Below, in pieces: positions 18,126 to 27,763 of a stretch of 64,000 nt of DNA. The position numbers and the translations under genes were made by a program. Positions within the stretch are counted from its first letter, which is position 1; the number at the start of each line of letters is the position of its first letter. This DNA is from Gordonia polyisoprenivorans NBRC 16320 = JCM 10675 (GTDB lineage Bacteria > Actinomycetota > Actinomycetes > Mycobacteriales > Mycobacteriaceae). The notes under the pieces were generated by a model. The model was given only the letters and a program-made list of their open reading frames with translations, made no database searches and was not told the origin of the DNA. The stretch lies in assembly GCF_000241325.1 (NCBI RefSeq), contig NZ_BAEI01000087.1, positions 1-64,000 of the forward strand, written 5' to 3'.

Positions 18126-19604
18126 GTGCACGCACTCAGCAGTCCCGAGGTCACGACGACGCGACCGCGCCCACGACTGACCACCGGCATCGCGCTCGTC
18201 GGCGCTGCGGCGATCGCGATCACCCCACTCGCCATCACCGGCGCCCCGGCCATCACCCATGACGTGCACCATGCGATCGACAGCGCGGCGACGTCGATCA
18301 AGCTGACCGGATTGGAGATGTATCAGCAGGTCATTGCCGATGCGGTGGCGAACTTCGAGGCGTCCCGAGAGTGGGCCGTGCCCGGAGCGTTCCCGATCCT
18401 CGAGCAGATCCTCAGCAATCAGCAGGCCAATCTGTCCGCTCTCGGATCGGCGCTGGGGACTTTCGGTCCCGCGGCGCTGGAAGTGATCAAGACCGAGGTG
18501 CCGCAGCTCTTGGCGCAGGCGGCCGAGGGGTTCGCCAAGGGTGATCTGGTCTCGGCGGTCAATGCCGTGCTGACCGCGGCGATCCTGCCGATCACCGCGG
18601 GAATCGACCTGGTGTCCGGCCCGATCATCCCGGCGATCCAACAGGCGCTGGCAGGTCCGGTGCAGAACCTCGCGAATGTCATCAACCAGCTACCGAACAT
18701 GATTCTCTCGGGTGCACTCGTCCCGCTCAGTCCGGTGCTCAGCGGTGGTGGAGCACTGGTGCAGGCAGTGCAGAACGTGATCGACGCGGTGCAGGCAGCC
18801 GACCCGGCCAAGGCGCTCGACGCCGTGGTCAGCGCACCGGCGGTCGTGCTCGACGGAATCCTCAACGGCGGATACGGGATGAGCCTCGCACCCCTGGTGG
18901 GACTGAACGGGTTGACCGTTCAGTCCGGCGGCCTGCTGAATCCGGGGTCGTTCACCGACGACGGACGGCTCATCCTGCCGGGTTCGTTGCAGAGCTGGCA
19001 AACGTTGCAGCAGACCATCGTTGCGGCACTGACCCCGCCGGCGGCACCCTCATCGGCGGTATCCCGCACGCTCGCGTCGTCCTCGCCCACCGACATCAGT
19101 GCCGTGCGGGCTCCGGTTGGGGCGTCGACCACCGCGGTCACCCTCGACACGCGCGCGAATTCCGCGGACGCCACACCCGCCCCGTCATCCAACCCCTCAT
19201 CCACCCCGGTGGCATCCACCCCGGCGGCATCCACCCCGTCCGAGTCGGCCTCGGCACCTTCGACAACGGCCCCGGAGTCGGCCACGGCAACGGAGACCGC
19301 GAGCACCGGGTCGAGCGGCGGCGCCACGGGTAGCGGACCGGCCGACTCGCAGACGGGCAGTGACGAGCCCGCGGGCGCCCAGTCTGAGGGTGCCCAGTCT
19401 GAGGGTGCCCAGTCTGAGGGTGCCCAGTTTGCGGGTGCCCGGTCCGGGGATACGCCGTCCGCGTCCGCCGACGCACAATCGGGCGGGACGGCCACCACCG
19501 GGCCGCAGCAGAGTGGGCCGCAACAGACTGGGCCGCACACCACTTCGGGTGCGACGGCGTCGCCGGCCGGAGCCGGAAGTGCGCAGGGCGCGTCGGGCTC
19601 CTGA
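18126..19604 (+). CDS. GjpA-like outer-membrane (mycomembrane) porin
   Basis: 492-residue exported protein resembling the GjpA channel family of Gordonia and mycobacteria. The N-terminal hydrophobic stretch LTTGIALVGAAAIAITPLAI is the family's typical start. A helical Ala/Leu-rich core (about 50-330) follows, with repeated phrases such as IIPAIQQALAGPVQNLANVIN. The last 160 residues are low-complexity Ala/Ser/Thr/Pro/Gly with tandem GAQSE repeats. GjpA of Gordonia jacobaea was described as a cell-wall channel. The GTG start has AGGAGAA upstream. It stands alone with a strong terminator after it. Family assignment is from remembered sequence style, so channel activity is an inference. Confidence 0.7.
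   Translation: MHALSSPEVTTTRPRPRLTTGIALVGAAAIAITPLAITGAPAITHDVHHAIDSAATSIKLTGLEMYQQVIADAVANFEASREWAVPGAFPILEQILSNQQANLSALGSALGTFGPAALEVIKTEVPQLLAQAAEGFAKGDLVSAVNAVLTAAILPITAGIDLVSGPIIPAIQQALAGPVQNLANVINQLPNMILSGALVPLSPVLSGGGALVQAVQNVIDAVQAADPAKALDAVVSAPAVVLDGILNGGYGMSLAPLVGLNGLTVQSGGLLNPGSFTDDGRLILPGSLQSWQTLQQTIVAALTPPAAPSSAVSRTLASSSPTDISAVRAPVGASTTAVTLDTRANSADATPAPSSNPSSTPVASTPAASTPSESASAPSTTAPESATATETASTGSSGGATGSGPADSQTGSDEPAGAQSEGAQSEGAQSEGAQFAGARSGDTPSASADAQSGGTATTGPQQSGPQQTGPHTTSGATASPAGAGSAQGASGS
19374..19448 (+). repeat. Five 15-bp tandem repeats coding GAQSE-type units
   Basis: Five in-frame 15-bp units at 19374, 19389, 19404, 19419 and 19434 encode GAQSE three times, then GAQFA and GARSG. 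The middle copies are identical in DNA, so the array is probably recent and length-variable. A second short array nearby encodes GPQQ(S/T) units. Confidence 0.9.
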
Positions 19605-19610
19605 CACGCC

Positions 19611-19662
19611 CCGACCGGCTGGTGCTCCCGCCCCGTGTCCCGGGGCGGGAGCATCCGGTCGG
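19611..19662 (+). terminator. Terminator after the porin-like gene
   Basis: A long GC-rich hairpin pairs 19611-19634 with 19642-19662 (CCGACCGG outer, TGCTCCCGCCCC inner) around a 7-nt loop, 7 bp after the stop codon. There is no strong U-tract. Confidence 0.8.
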
Positions 19663-19723
19663 TGGATTTGCGGCACCGCGCAATCCGCGCAGTACGCGGG
19701 ATACTTCGTGTTACGAATGACCG

Positions 19724-22513
19724 GTGAGTGAGGACGAGTCGGCGCTGTCGGGGGACGCCGGAGTCGTCGGCCGCCGGCGAGTGATCGACCGCATCGACGA
19801 TGTGTTGCTCGCCGCGACATCGGGCATCTCCGGCGACGGCCGCGCCCTCACGATCGTGGGCGGCCCCGGCACCGGCCGAACGACGATGCTGGACGTGGCC
19901 GTACGTCGTGCCACTGCGCTGGACATGGATGTGTTGGCCGCTTCGGGCGCCGACGACGAATCGGCCGAGCCCTACGCCGGACTCCACCAGTTGTTGTTAC
20001 CTCTACTGCTATCCCGGGCGGGTGAGCAGACGGGGTCTCTCGCGGTGCGGGTCGCTCTCGGATTCGCGCCGGGTCCGTCGCCGGACGGTCGGCAGGTCGC
20101 CGATGCCGTGAGCGCCCTTCTGGCCGACCACCTCGCCCACCGCCCGACACTACTGGTGATCGACGATCTCACCCGCCTGGACGCCGAGTCGACCGGCGTC
20201 GTCGAAGACCTTGGCGCACGGCGATTGTCACGACTGGCCATCATCACTTCCGTGCAAGCGGGGCGCGCGGCGCCGCTCCTGGGCACCCGACTGGCACTGG
20301 GACCGTTGACCGAGGCCGAGTCCGGTCGCCTGCTCGACGCCGGTCATCCCGCTCTCGAGCCACGGTTGCGGAGCGCGATTCTCGCGGCGTCCCTGGGAAA
20401 TCCGTTGGCGGTCCGCGAGATCCCACGCAGCCTCACCGAAGATCAACGCCGCGGTCTGCAGCCGGTACCGGCACAGATTGCCCTCACCTCGCGTCTTGCG
20501 CGGCATATGGCCGAGACCATCGCGGACCTACCCGCAGATACCCGGCTGCTGCTCGGGATGCACGCGATCGATCCCGACCGCCCGATCGGCGACTTCGACG
20601 ACGTCCTCGGTGGACGTGACGCACTGGTGGCCGCACTGCCCGCACTCGGCAACGGGCTGGTCGAACTCGTCGGTGCGACCCGGATGCGATGCCTGCATCC
20701 GGTGGTCCTCGGCATGATCGCCGACGGCGCCACCCGTGCCGAACGGGATCTCGCACACCGGTCGCTCGGCGCGGTGCTGGCCGTGCAGGGCATACCCGAA
20801 CCGGCAACGGTGGACGCGATCGCGTCGGTGCCCCGTCGGGCTGCCATGCGGGAGGCGTCCGCGGAGGCAACGCGGCACCTGGGGGATTGGCGCGGCGCGA
20901 TCGACGGTCTCGAAGCCGCGGCCACCATCGACGCCAGACCCGCCGAGCGTGCGCGTCGGCTGGCCCGGGCGGCCTATCTGGCGGCATCGGTCGATCTCGC
21001 CGTCGCGTCGCGGCTCGTCACCGAGATGCGCCTACATGATCCGACGGTGGCCGGCACTCTCGACGGTGCTCTCGCCATCGCCGCCGTCGCCTCCCGAGGG
21101 ATGCTCACCGACCTCGACATGGCCCATCGGCTCCTCGAGGAGGCCATCGTCGACCACGGCCACGGCACCCCCGACGACCCGCTGCTCGCCGAGGCGATCG
21201 GTGAACTGCGCTGGGTCTGTTGGCTTTCCGGGCGTGACGATTGGTTGCGCGCATACCGGCGCACATTGCACGCGGTGGGCGGCGCCCCGCGGGCTGGGCG
21301 CCTCACACGCCGCGCCGCCTTCGGGCTACTCGACGGCGAGGTGCGTGCCGACGAGGTTGAGGCGGCCATCGGCATGGTCGACGACCACACCGATCCCACG
21401 GCGATCATCCTCGTCGCCGAGGCTGCGGCCACGGTGGATCGGGTGGCCTCGATGACACATCACCTCGAGCGCCTGATCGAACTCGCCGACGATCGGGGGC
21501 CGGTCGTGCCGGCCATCTGGGCAACGCTGATGCTCGCCGACGACGACGTCGGCCGCGGTGACTTCGCCCGTGCCGAGCAGCGTCTCGATCACGCGATAAC
21601 ACGCTGGGGGTCTGCGGGTTTCAATCTCCTGTCATGGGGTGTGGATGCGCAGCGGGCCCGGTGTGCCGCGGGTGTCGGTGAGGCAGTGGTGATCTCTGAA
21701 TGCGTCCGCCGCATGACGGCATGGGCCATCCCGCGCCGTGCGCACCGCGTCGTGGAGCAGGCGGCACGTGCCGAGCTGGCCTCTGCTGCCTCACGTTCCG
21801 ATGCCACCGTGGTCCTCGAGCGCGCGAATGCGATCGGCCCGATCGGTGAGTTCGGTGCCGGTTGGCGTACGTCGCGGTCGGCGCACCTCGACGTCGTCCT
21901 TGCCGCGCGGCAGGTCGGACGACCTGATCTGGCGCGAGTGCACGTTGAGGCCATGACGCGCAACGGATTCGGCGTGATCTCCCCCCGCTGCCGGATGATC
22001 CACCTCGCCGCGCAAGCGCTGGTGCTCACCGGTGCGGCCGCGCGGTACCTGTTCGAGGCGGCGTTGGCGGTGCCCGAAGCGTCACAGTGGCCGATGGATG
22101 TCGCCCGAATCCAGTACTCCTTCGGGGCCCATCTGCGCCGCAACCATGCCGTCGCCCACGCGCGGGAGCCCCTGACGCACGCGGTGCGTCTCTTCGACGA
22201 GCTGGGGTGTCAGGAGTGGGTCGAGCTGGTGCGGGCCGAACTCGATACGACGATCGTCGCGCGTGAGGTTCTGGGTGGACCCATCGCGGGTGGGTTGACC
22301 CATCGGGAGCTGCGCATCGCCGAGGCCGCGGCATCGGGCATGAGCAACAAGGCGATCGCTGTGCAGATGGGGATCTCCGCGCGTACGGTCGGTAATCATC
22401 TGCACCATGCGTACGTCAAGCTGGGTATTGGTTCACGTGGCGGGCTGCGTGATGCCTTGCAAGCGCTCGGAATCGGTGCCTCAGCCGCCCGGGCCCGCAT
22501 CCCGACCGAGTGA
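19724..22513 (+). CDS. Large LuxR-family (LAL-type) transcriptional regulator
   Basis: 929-residue ATP-dependent LuxR-type regulator. The N-terminal AAA/STAND ATPase domain has Walker A GGPGTGRTT (about residues 46-54) and Walker B LLVIDDLTRLD. A long helical, TPR-like middle region follows. A C-terminal LuxR HTH (LTHRELRIAEAAASGMSNKAIA..ISARTVGNHLHHAYVKL) occupies about 855-915. The ligand is unknown. The GTG start lies 6 nt after TACGAA, a weak -10 for a leaderless transcript. Its 3' end overlaps that of the next, convergent LuxR gene by 33 bp. The two are related in architecture but not identical in motif content. Confidence 0.9.
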   Translation: MSEDESALSGDAGVVGRRRVIDRIDDVLLAATSGISGDGRALTIVGGPGTGRTTMLDVAVRRATALDMDVLAASGADDESAEPYAGLHQLLLPLLLSRAGEQTGSLAVRVALGFAPGPSPDGRQVADAVSALLADHLAHRPTLLVIDDLTRLDAESTGVVEDLGARRLSRLAIITSVQAGRAAPLLGTRLALGPLTEAESGRLLDAGHPALEPRLRSAILAASLGNPLAVREIPRSLTEDQRRGLQPVPAQIALTSRLARHMAETIADLPADTRLLLGMHAIDPDRPIGDFDDVLGGRDALVAALPALGNGLVELVGATRMRCLHPVVLGMIADGATRAERDLAHRSLGAVLAVQGIPEPATVDAIASVPRRAAMREASAEATRHLGDWRGAIDGLEAAATIDARPAERARRLARAAYLAASVDLAVASRLVTEMRLHDPTVAGTLDGALAIAAVASRGMLTDLDMAHRLLEEAIVDHGHGTPDDPLLAEAIGELRWVCWLSGRDDWLRAYRRTLHAVGGAPRAGRLTRRAAFGLLDGEVRADEVEAAIGMVDDHTDPTAIILVAEAAATVDRVASMTHHLERLIELADDRGPVVPAIWATLMLADDDVGRGDFARAEQRLDHAITRWGSAGFNLLSWGVDAQRARCAAGVGEAVVISECVRRMTAWAIPRRAHRVVEQAARAELASAASRSDATVVLERANAIGPIGEFGAGWRTSRSAHLDVVLAARQVGRPDLARVHVEAMTRNGFGVISPRCRMIHLAAQALVLTGAAARYLFEAALAVPEASQWPMDVARIQYSFGAHLRRNHAVAHAREPLTHAVRLFDELGCQEWVELVRAELDTTIVAREVLGGPIAGGLTHRELRIAEAAASGMSNKAIAVQMGISARTVGNHLHHAYVKLGIGSRGGLRDALQALGIGASAARARIPTE

Positions 22514-24595
22514 ATCGCGCAGCGCCGCACGAGATGTCACCCCCAGGGTGGCGTAGACCGAGGACAGGTGGGTGCCGACTGTACTCGGCGAGAGGTGCAG
22601 CAGTTCGCCGATCTGCCGGTTGCTCAGTCCGGACGCGGCGAGTTCGGCAACGCGCAGGCCGATGGGGGTGAGGTCGGTCAGGGTCGCCCGTGCGCCGGGC
22701 GCATCGCCGAGCCGGCGGAGTTCCTCCTCCGCCTGTGCCAGCCACGGGCGCGCTCGTAACCCGCGGAAGATCGATGCCGCACTGCGCAGTTCGTGGCGGG
22801 CCGCCGCGCGATCACCGCGGCTGCGCAGCATGACGCCGTAGGACAGGCGGATACGCGCGAGATCGAACGGACGTCGGTCGGCGTCGGGTACGGCGAGCGC
22901 TTGCTCGAAATCGCTACGCCGACAAGTCAGTACGGCCAGCGCCCCGGCGCGCAGCAACGGCTCCAGCCGCCGCAGCGGCATACCCTTGTCGTCGCCGGTG
23001 AGTCGCTCGATGAGGGCGGCGACGTCGGCGGTGGCCGATGCCGCGACCGCGGCTTGGGCAACGTCGAGGACCATCCGCGCATCGGAGTCGATCAGTGCCG
23101 TGTGGTTCCCGTCTGCAGCGACCTGACCGAAGAGTCGATGGGCGCGTTGTCCGGCGCCGGCACCCAGGGCAAGCACCGCTCGGGCCTGGGCGGCTCGACC
23201 CCGGATGAAGATCCCGGAGGGATTGTCCCACAGCGACATCCGGTAGACGGCGACATCGACGGCGTCGGCGTCTCCACGGTAGGCGGCCAGCAGCGCGTCG
23301 GTGTGGTCGGCCCATTCGGTGCCAGGGATGCGATATCCGAGTCCGTCCGCGATCTGCCGGGTCCGCGCGACGAGATCCTTTGCGACGGTCCAGTCGCCGG
23401 CCGTGAGACGCTCGGTGCTCAGTAGGGCGGCGGCCGCCGCGATGGTGGGGGGTGTGGCGGTGGGATCGGAGAGCACCCGCACGAGCGAATCCCGCCACCA
23501 GAAGCGATGATGGCGTGTCCGGGTGACGAACGCGGTCCGCAGGACGGTGGTCGGGTCGGAGGCCACCGCGAGATCATCGACGAGACGATCGGCCTGATCG
23601 ACCGCAGCGTCGGGCGACTCGGCGAGCTGCATGCGCCCGTCGATCCGTGTCCAGACCGGCGCATTGGGCAGTGATCTCAGCACCGCGCGAAGGCCGTCGC
23701 GGGCTCCGTCGCCGGTGCATTGTTCGAGGAAGGTCAGCAACCACACCGCGTCATCGACGAGACGTCGATCCGTGTGATCGTGATGCGCGGTCACCGCAGA
23801 CAATAGGGCTGCATACACCGGTCCTGTCGGGTGGCCTTGCGCGAATGACGAGAATGCTTCGGCCACCGCATGTTCCAGCCCCGACGGGCTGTGCGCGGGA
23901 GTTGGCGCGAGTAACGCGGTGGTGCTCGCCGAATCGTCGGACGCTGCGGCACGGGCGGCCACGACGGACTCGTCGAAGTCCACACCTGTTCGCGCGGTGC
24001 GGTTCTCGGCATCGGCAGGAGGCGGCAGGGGCTCATCGGGCCAGATCCGTTCGGCGAGGCGATCGTCGAAGACCGTGTCGCCGGGGGCGGAGGAGAAGAC
24101 GGCCTGCACACCGGTATGGCGGAGTCGTCGGATCACCGGCGCGAGGATGTCCGCGCTGGACGGGTCGAGGCGGTCGGCGCGATCGATCAACAGCAGTGCG
24201 CCGGGATGCTCACCTGCCCAGGCATGTAACAACGACACGATGACGGTGCACAGCATCAGTCGGGTCGGCGGCGGGCCCATTTCGATGCCGAAGGCGACGC
24301 GTAGTGCGCTGCGCTGCTCGGTGGTGATCGATTCGGCCGAGGCCAGTACCTGGTCCACCAGCCCACGCAGCGCCGACATGTCACCCGGGCGGGGCGCCGA
24401 CGCAGCGGTACCGGTCGTGGGCTCTGCGCTCAGGCGTACGACCGGCAGGCCGTCGGCGGCGGCGTGTGCGTGTACGGCGTCGAGCACCTCATCGCCGTGG
24501 CTGTCGTCGGTGAGTATGAGTGCCGAGACGAATTCCCGGGCGCGCAACCCCGAGAGGATATCCCGGGCCGATCCGTGGGCCGAGGTCGTGGGCAT
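22481..24595 (-). CDS. Large LuxR-family regulator lacking a canonical P-loop
   Basis: 704-residue regulator with the same plan as its convergent neighbour: N-terminal STAND-like domain, helical middle and C-terminal LuxR HTH (LTPIGLRVAELAASGLSNRQIG..LSPSTVGTHLSSVYATL). The P-loop position reads ILTDDSHGDEVL, so no GxxGxGK(S/T) is present, although a Walker B-like ALLLIDRADRLD survives. It may therefore not hydrolyse ATP. I start at the ATG at 24595 (GGGGG 6 nt upstream); a GTG at 24625 is possible. It begins 41 bp after the helicase stop on the same strand and may be transcribed with it. Its tail overlaps the convergent gene by 33 bp. Confidence 0.87.
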   Translation of the reverse strand: MPTTSAHGSARDILSGLRAREFVSALILTDDSHGDEVLDAVHAHAAADGLPVVRLSAEPTTGTAASAPRPGDMSALRGLVDQVLASAESITTEQRSALRVAFGIEMGPPPTRLMLCTVIVSLLHAWAGEHPGALLLIDRADRLDPSSADILAPVIRRLRHTGVQAVFSSAPGDTVFDDRLAERIWPDEPLPPPADAENRTARTGVDFDESVVAARAAASDDSASTTALLAPTPAHSPSGLEHAVAEAFSSFAQGHPTGPVYAALLSAVTAHHDHTDRRLVDDAVWLLTFLEQCTGDGARDGLRAVLRSLPNAPVWTRIDGRMQLAESPDAAVDQADRLVDDLAVASDPTTVLRTAFVTRTRHHRFWWRDSLVRVLSDPTATPPTIAAAAALLSTERLTAGDWTVAKDLVARTRQIADGLGYRIPGTEWADHTDALLAAYRGDADAVDVAVYRMSLWDNPSGIFIRGRAAQARAVLALGAGAGQRAHRLFGQVAADGNHTALIDSDARMVLDVAQAAVAASATADVAALIERLTGDDKGMPLRRLEPLLRAGALAVLTCRRSDFEQALAVPDADRRPFDLARIRLSYGVMLRSRGDRAAARHELRSAASIFRGLRARPWLAQAEEELRRLGDAPGARATLTDLTPIGLRVAELAASGLSNRQIGELLHLSPSTVGTHLSSVYATLGVTSRAALRDSLGRDAGPGG

Positions 24596-24636
24596 GGCGC
24601 ACCCCCGTTCTTGCTGCTCGCCCACCCGGGCTCACC

Positions 24637-26997
24637 TCAGCCTACGAGCAACGCGGACAGCAGCGACAAGGTGGTGATCGCTCCGGCCTTGTCGAGGGGG
24701 TCGTTTCCGTTCCCGCACTTGGGGGACTGCACACAGGACGGGCAGCCGCTCTCGCAGCCGCAGTCGGCGACGGCGTCGCGGGTGGCGGCGATCCAGGCGG
24801 CGAATTCGGTGTAGCCGCGTTCGGCGAACCCCGCGCCGCCCAGATAGCCGTCGTATACGAACACCGTGGGCAATCCGGTGTCGGGGTGCAGGTTGGTCGA
24901 GAGCCCGCCGATGTCCCAGCGGTCGCACGTCGCGATCAGCGGCAGGAGACCGATGGCGGCGTGTTCGGCGGCGTGCAGCGAGCCGGGCAGTCGGGTCGCG
25001 TCGATCCCCTCGGCAGCGAGTACCTCCGGCGGCAGCGTGTACATCACCGCGCGGGTGTGCAGTGTCTGACGTGGCATGTCGAGTTCGACGGCGTCGAGCA
25101 CCTCGCCGGAGAGCAGCGTGCGCAGATAGCCGACGACCTGGTGGGTGACGTCGACGTCGACCAACGCGGTGTGCAGCGCCCCGTGATCGGTGGCGGCGAT
25201 GACGTCGGTGATGGTGATCTCGGTGGTTTCCCGGGCCGAGGTCGTCCAGTCCGGCTCCTCCGGGTGGGCGAGCGCCAGTCCATCGTCGAGGTCGAGTTCG
25301 TCGACGACGTAGGTGCGGCCCTGATGGATGTGCACGGCACCGGGATGCACGGTGGCCGGGGCGCGTCCGGCGTCGACGGTGCCGAGCAACTCCGAGGTGG
25401 TCGCGTCGACGATCAGGACCTGTCCGCCGATGCCACCGCGAATGTCGATGTCGCCGTGCGGATCCACCCCGGGCGCGGCATACCAACCGGCCTTGCGCCT
25501 GCGCAGCAGCCCCTGCGCAGCGAGGTCGGCGACCAGCTCGCCGGCGCGCCATTGCTCGATCTCGGCGTCCTGCAACGGGAATTCGGTTGCCGCACAGAGT
25601 AGGTGGGGGCCAAGGATATAGCGGTTGGTCGGGTCGATGACCGGCGCCTCGACCGGTGTGCCCAGCAGTGCCTGCGGGTGATGGACCAGATAGGTGTCGA
25701 GCGGATCGTCACGGGCGACGAGCACCACGAGCGCGTCGCCCGAGGTGCGCTGACGACCGGCGCGCCCGGCCTGCTGCCAGAAGGATGCGACGGTGCCCGG
25801 GTACCCGGCGATGATGACCGCGTCGAGGCCGCTGATGTCCACGCCGAGCTCGAGTGCGTTGGTGGTCGCCACGCCGACGAGTTCGCCGGAGGAGATGGCC
25901 TGTTCGAGTTTGCGTCGGTCGTCGGCAAGATACCCGGCACGATACGCCGCGACCTTGTCGACGAGCTCGGGAGCGCTGTGCGCCAACAGATCACGGGCGC
26001 CGAGTGCAGTGATCTCCACGCCGCGCCGACTGCGCCCGAAGCACAGTGTGCGTGCGCCTTCGATGACGAAATCGGCCAGTAGTCTTGAGGATTCGGCACC
26101 TGCGGATCGGCGGACGGGCGCGTCGTTCTCGCCGCTGATTCCCGGCACGAAATCGGGCTCCCACAGGGCGATGGTGCGTTCGCCACGCGGTGATCCGTCC
26201 TCGGTCACCCCGACCGCCGGTTCGCCGATGAGCCGGGACAGCGCGGCGGCCGGGTCGGCGACGGTCGCGCTCGCGGCGATCACCGTCGGATTCGATCCGC
26301 ACGCTCGTGCCAGTCGCAACAACCGTCGCAGGACCAGCGCCGTGTGTGACCCGAACACCCCACGGTAGTGGTGACATTCGTCGATCACGATGTATCGCAG
26401 GTGCCGGAAGAATTGCCGCCACTGCCCGCGCACCGGGCCCGCCGACGAGCCGCCGCCACCGGAGAGCACGCCGGTGAGTATCCCGATGTGCAGCATGTCG
26501 GGATTGGTGAAGATCCACCGGGAATGCGTGCGTGCCCAATGTCGTATGTTCGGATCGGTGTCGCCGTCGTAGGCGCACGGCGCGAGGTGTGCAAAGGGTC
26601 CGCGTCCGGCGGTCAGTGTGGAGACCGCCCGGATCTGGTCGGCGCCGAGCGCTTTGGTGGGCGCCAAATACAGTGCGGTGGAATGTGGTTCGGTGAGCAG
26701 TGCATTCAGGATCGGTAATTGGTAGGCCAACGACTTTCCCGATGCGGTGCCCGTGGATATGGACACATGCCGACCCGAGTGTGCATGTTCGGCTGCGGCT
26801 GCCTGATGAATCCATGGTTTCGTGATGCCGTCCGCCTCGAATGCCTCTCGCACGTTCTCGTCGACCCATTCCGGCCAGTCAGTGAAAGTCGCTGTGCGCG
26901 ACGGGATGACGGACAGGTGCGTGATAGGACCAGAGTCCGCTTCGGTACCGGCGAGGGAGCGGCGGAGGAGTTCGGTTCCGAAGGTGTGCAGGCTCAT
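24637..26997 (-). CDS. DEAD/DEAH helicase with DUF1998 (MrfA/Hrq1-type, Rv3649)
   Basis: Superfamily 2 helicase, 786 aa. Domain 1 has the Q-like region, motif I STGTASGKS, motif II IDECHHYRG (a DECH box) and motif III SATV. Domain 2 has the TNALELGVDISGLDAVI motif and motif VI QQAGRAGRQ. The C-terminal DUF1998/MZB region ends with four cysteines (CGCESGCPSCVQSPKCG), a likely metal site. Bacterial MrfA proteins of this type repair mitomycin C lesions, and fungal Hrq1 is a related RecQ4-like helicase. The gene is divergent from cspA and perhaps co-transcribed with the LuxR gene behind it. Confidence 0.93.
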   Translation of the reverse strand: MSLHTFGTELLRRSLAGTEADSGPITHLSVIPSRTATFTDWPEWVDENVREAFEADGITKPWIHQAAAAEHAHSGRHVSISTGTASGKSLAYQLPILNALLTEPHSTALYLAPTKALGADQIRAVSTLTAGRGPFAHLAPCAYDGDTDPNIRHWARTHSRWIFTNPDMLHIGILTGVLSGGGGSSAGPVRGQWRQFFRHLRYIVIDECHHYRGVFGSHTALVLRRLLRLARACGSNPTVIAASATVADPAAALSRLIGEPAVGVTEDGSPRGERTIALWEPDFVPGISGENDAPVRRSAGAESSRLLADFVIEGARTLCFGRSRRGVEITALGARDLLAHSAPELVDKVAAYRAGYLADDRRKLEQAISSGELVGVATTNALELGVDISGLDAVIIAGYPGTVASFWQQAGRAGRQRTSGDALVVLVARDDPLDTYLVHHPQALLGTPVEAPVIDPTNRYILGPHLLCAATEFPLQDAEIEQWRAGELVADLAAQGLLRRRKAGWYAAPGVDPHGDIDIRGGIGGQVLIVDATTSELLGTVDAGRAPATVHPGAVHIHQGRTYVVDELDLDDGLALAHPEEPDWTTSARETTEITITDVIAATDHGALHTALVDVDVTHQVVGYLRTLLSGEVLDAVELDMPRQTLHTRAVMYTLPPEVLAAEGIDATRLPGSLHAAEHAAIGLLPLIATCDRWDIGGLSTNLHPDTGLPTVFVYDGYLGGAGFAERGYTEFAAWIAATRDAVADCGCESGCPSCVQSPKCGNGNDPLDKAGAITTLSLLSALLVG

Positions 26998-27404
26998 AAC
27001 TCTTTGTTGTCTTCTGTGTCGCGCGGTGTCGAATGTGGTTCTCGTGCTCTGCGACGGGAATTCGAGACCGGATCGATATGTGGCGCTCTGGCGCGACGTC
27101 CGTGCAGATGTTACTGCCTGATGTCAATCAGCTGAAATCGTCCACATTTTCGTTCCCACTGGTTCCTGTGACTATCGCATCGGTGCCAGACGTGATTGAC
27201 TATGTGCGGCCGCAGCTTCTTCCGATGCATCGTCACTGCGGTGATCGGGGGAATCGGGTTGCAGCCGTGGTACTGAGTTATTCCCTCACCGAACCGCGTC
27301 CACGGTTCACCGGGGTTTCTTCGAGGTATGGCGGTCAGAACCGGCCACGGTGCGAGTACATCTCGTATCGGAGTCAGATCGAATGAATGTGAAGGATTGC
27401 AGTA
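26998..27404. other. Intergenic region and probable cspA 5' UTR
   Basis: 407 bp between the divergent helicase and cold-shock genes. The sequence is AT-richer than its surroundings. Cold-shock genes commonly carry long 5' UTRs, and the distal part here may be one. I see no strong hairpin or clear promoter hexamers, and the ORFs across it have no ribosome binding sites. Confidence 0.5.
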
Positions 27405-27608
27405 ATGGCACAGGGAACTGTGAAGTGGTTCAACGCGGAAAAGGGCTTCGGCTTCATCGCTCCTGACGAGGGGTCCGACGACGTGTTCGTCCACTACTCC
27501 GAGATCCAGGGATCCGGTTTCCGCACCCTCGAAGAGAACCAGCGTGTCGAGTTCGAGGTCGGGCAGGGCACGAAGGGCCCACAGGCGACGGGCGTCCGCG
27601 CCGTCTGA
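27405..27608 (+). CDS. cspA: Cold-shock protein CspA
   Basis: 67-residue single-stranded nucleic-acid-binding OB-fold protein. Both RNP motifs are present: KGFGFIAPD (about 16-24) and VFVHYSEI (about 29-36). Counterpart of Rv3648c; acts as an RNA chaperone. AAGGA lies about 10 nt before the ATG. A textbook terminator follows within 40 bp, so it is monocistronic. Confidence 0.97.
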   Translation: MAQGTVKWFNAEKGFGFIAPDEGSDDVFVHYSEIQGSGFRTLEENQRVEFEVGQGTKGPQATGVRAV

Positions 27609-27644
27609 TAGGCGACCTCGCGGCAACGCGAAGAGGTTTGTCTT

Positions 27645-27685
27645 AACCGCTCCCGGTCTGGTCATCCAGACCGGGAGCGGTTTTC
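27645..27685 (+). terminator. Rho-independent terminator of cspA
   Basis: A perfect 17-bp stem (27645-27661 with 27666-27682) has a TCAT loop and is followed by a T-rich tract. It is one of the two classical intrinsic terminators in the window. Confidence 0.95.
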
Positions 27686-27763
27686 TCTGCCCGGCCGGGG
27701 TGTCCTGCGACCCGTGTGACGGGCGAGGCCACTGGTACTGCGCGGCGCAGTAGTCTCATAACC

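Noticed and set aside
26998-27404. A riboswitch upstream of cspA
   Set aside because: No known riboswitch motif or strong hairpin is visible; a long cold-shock 5' UTR is a simpler explanation.
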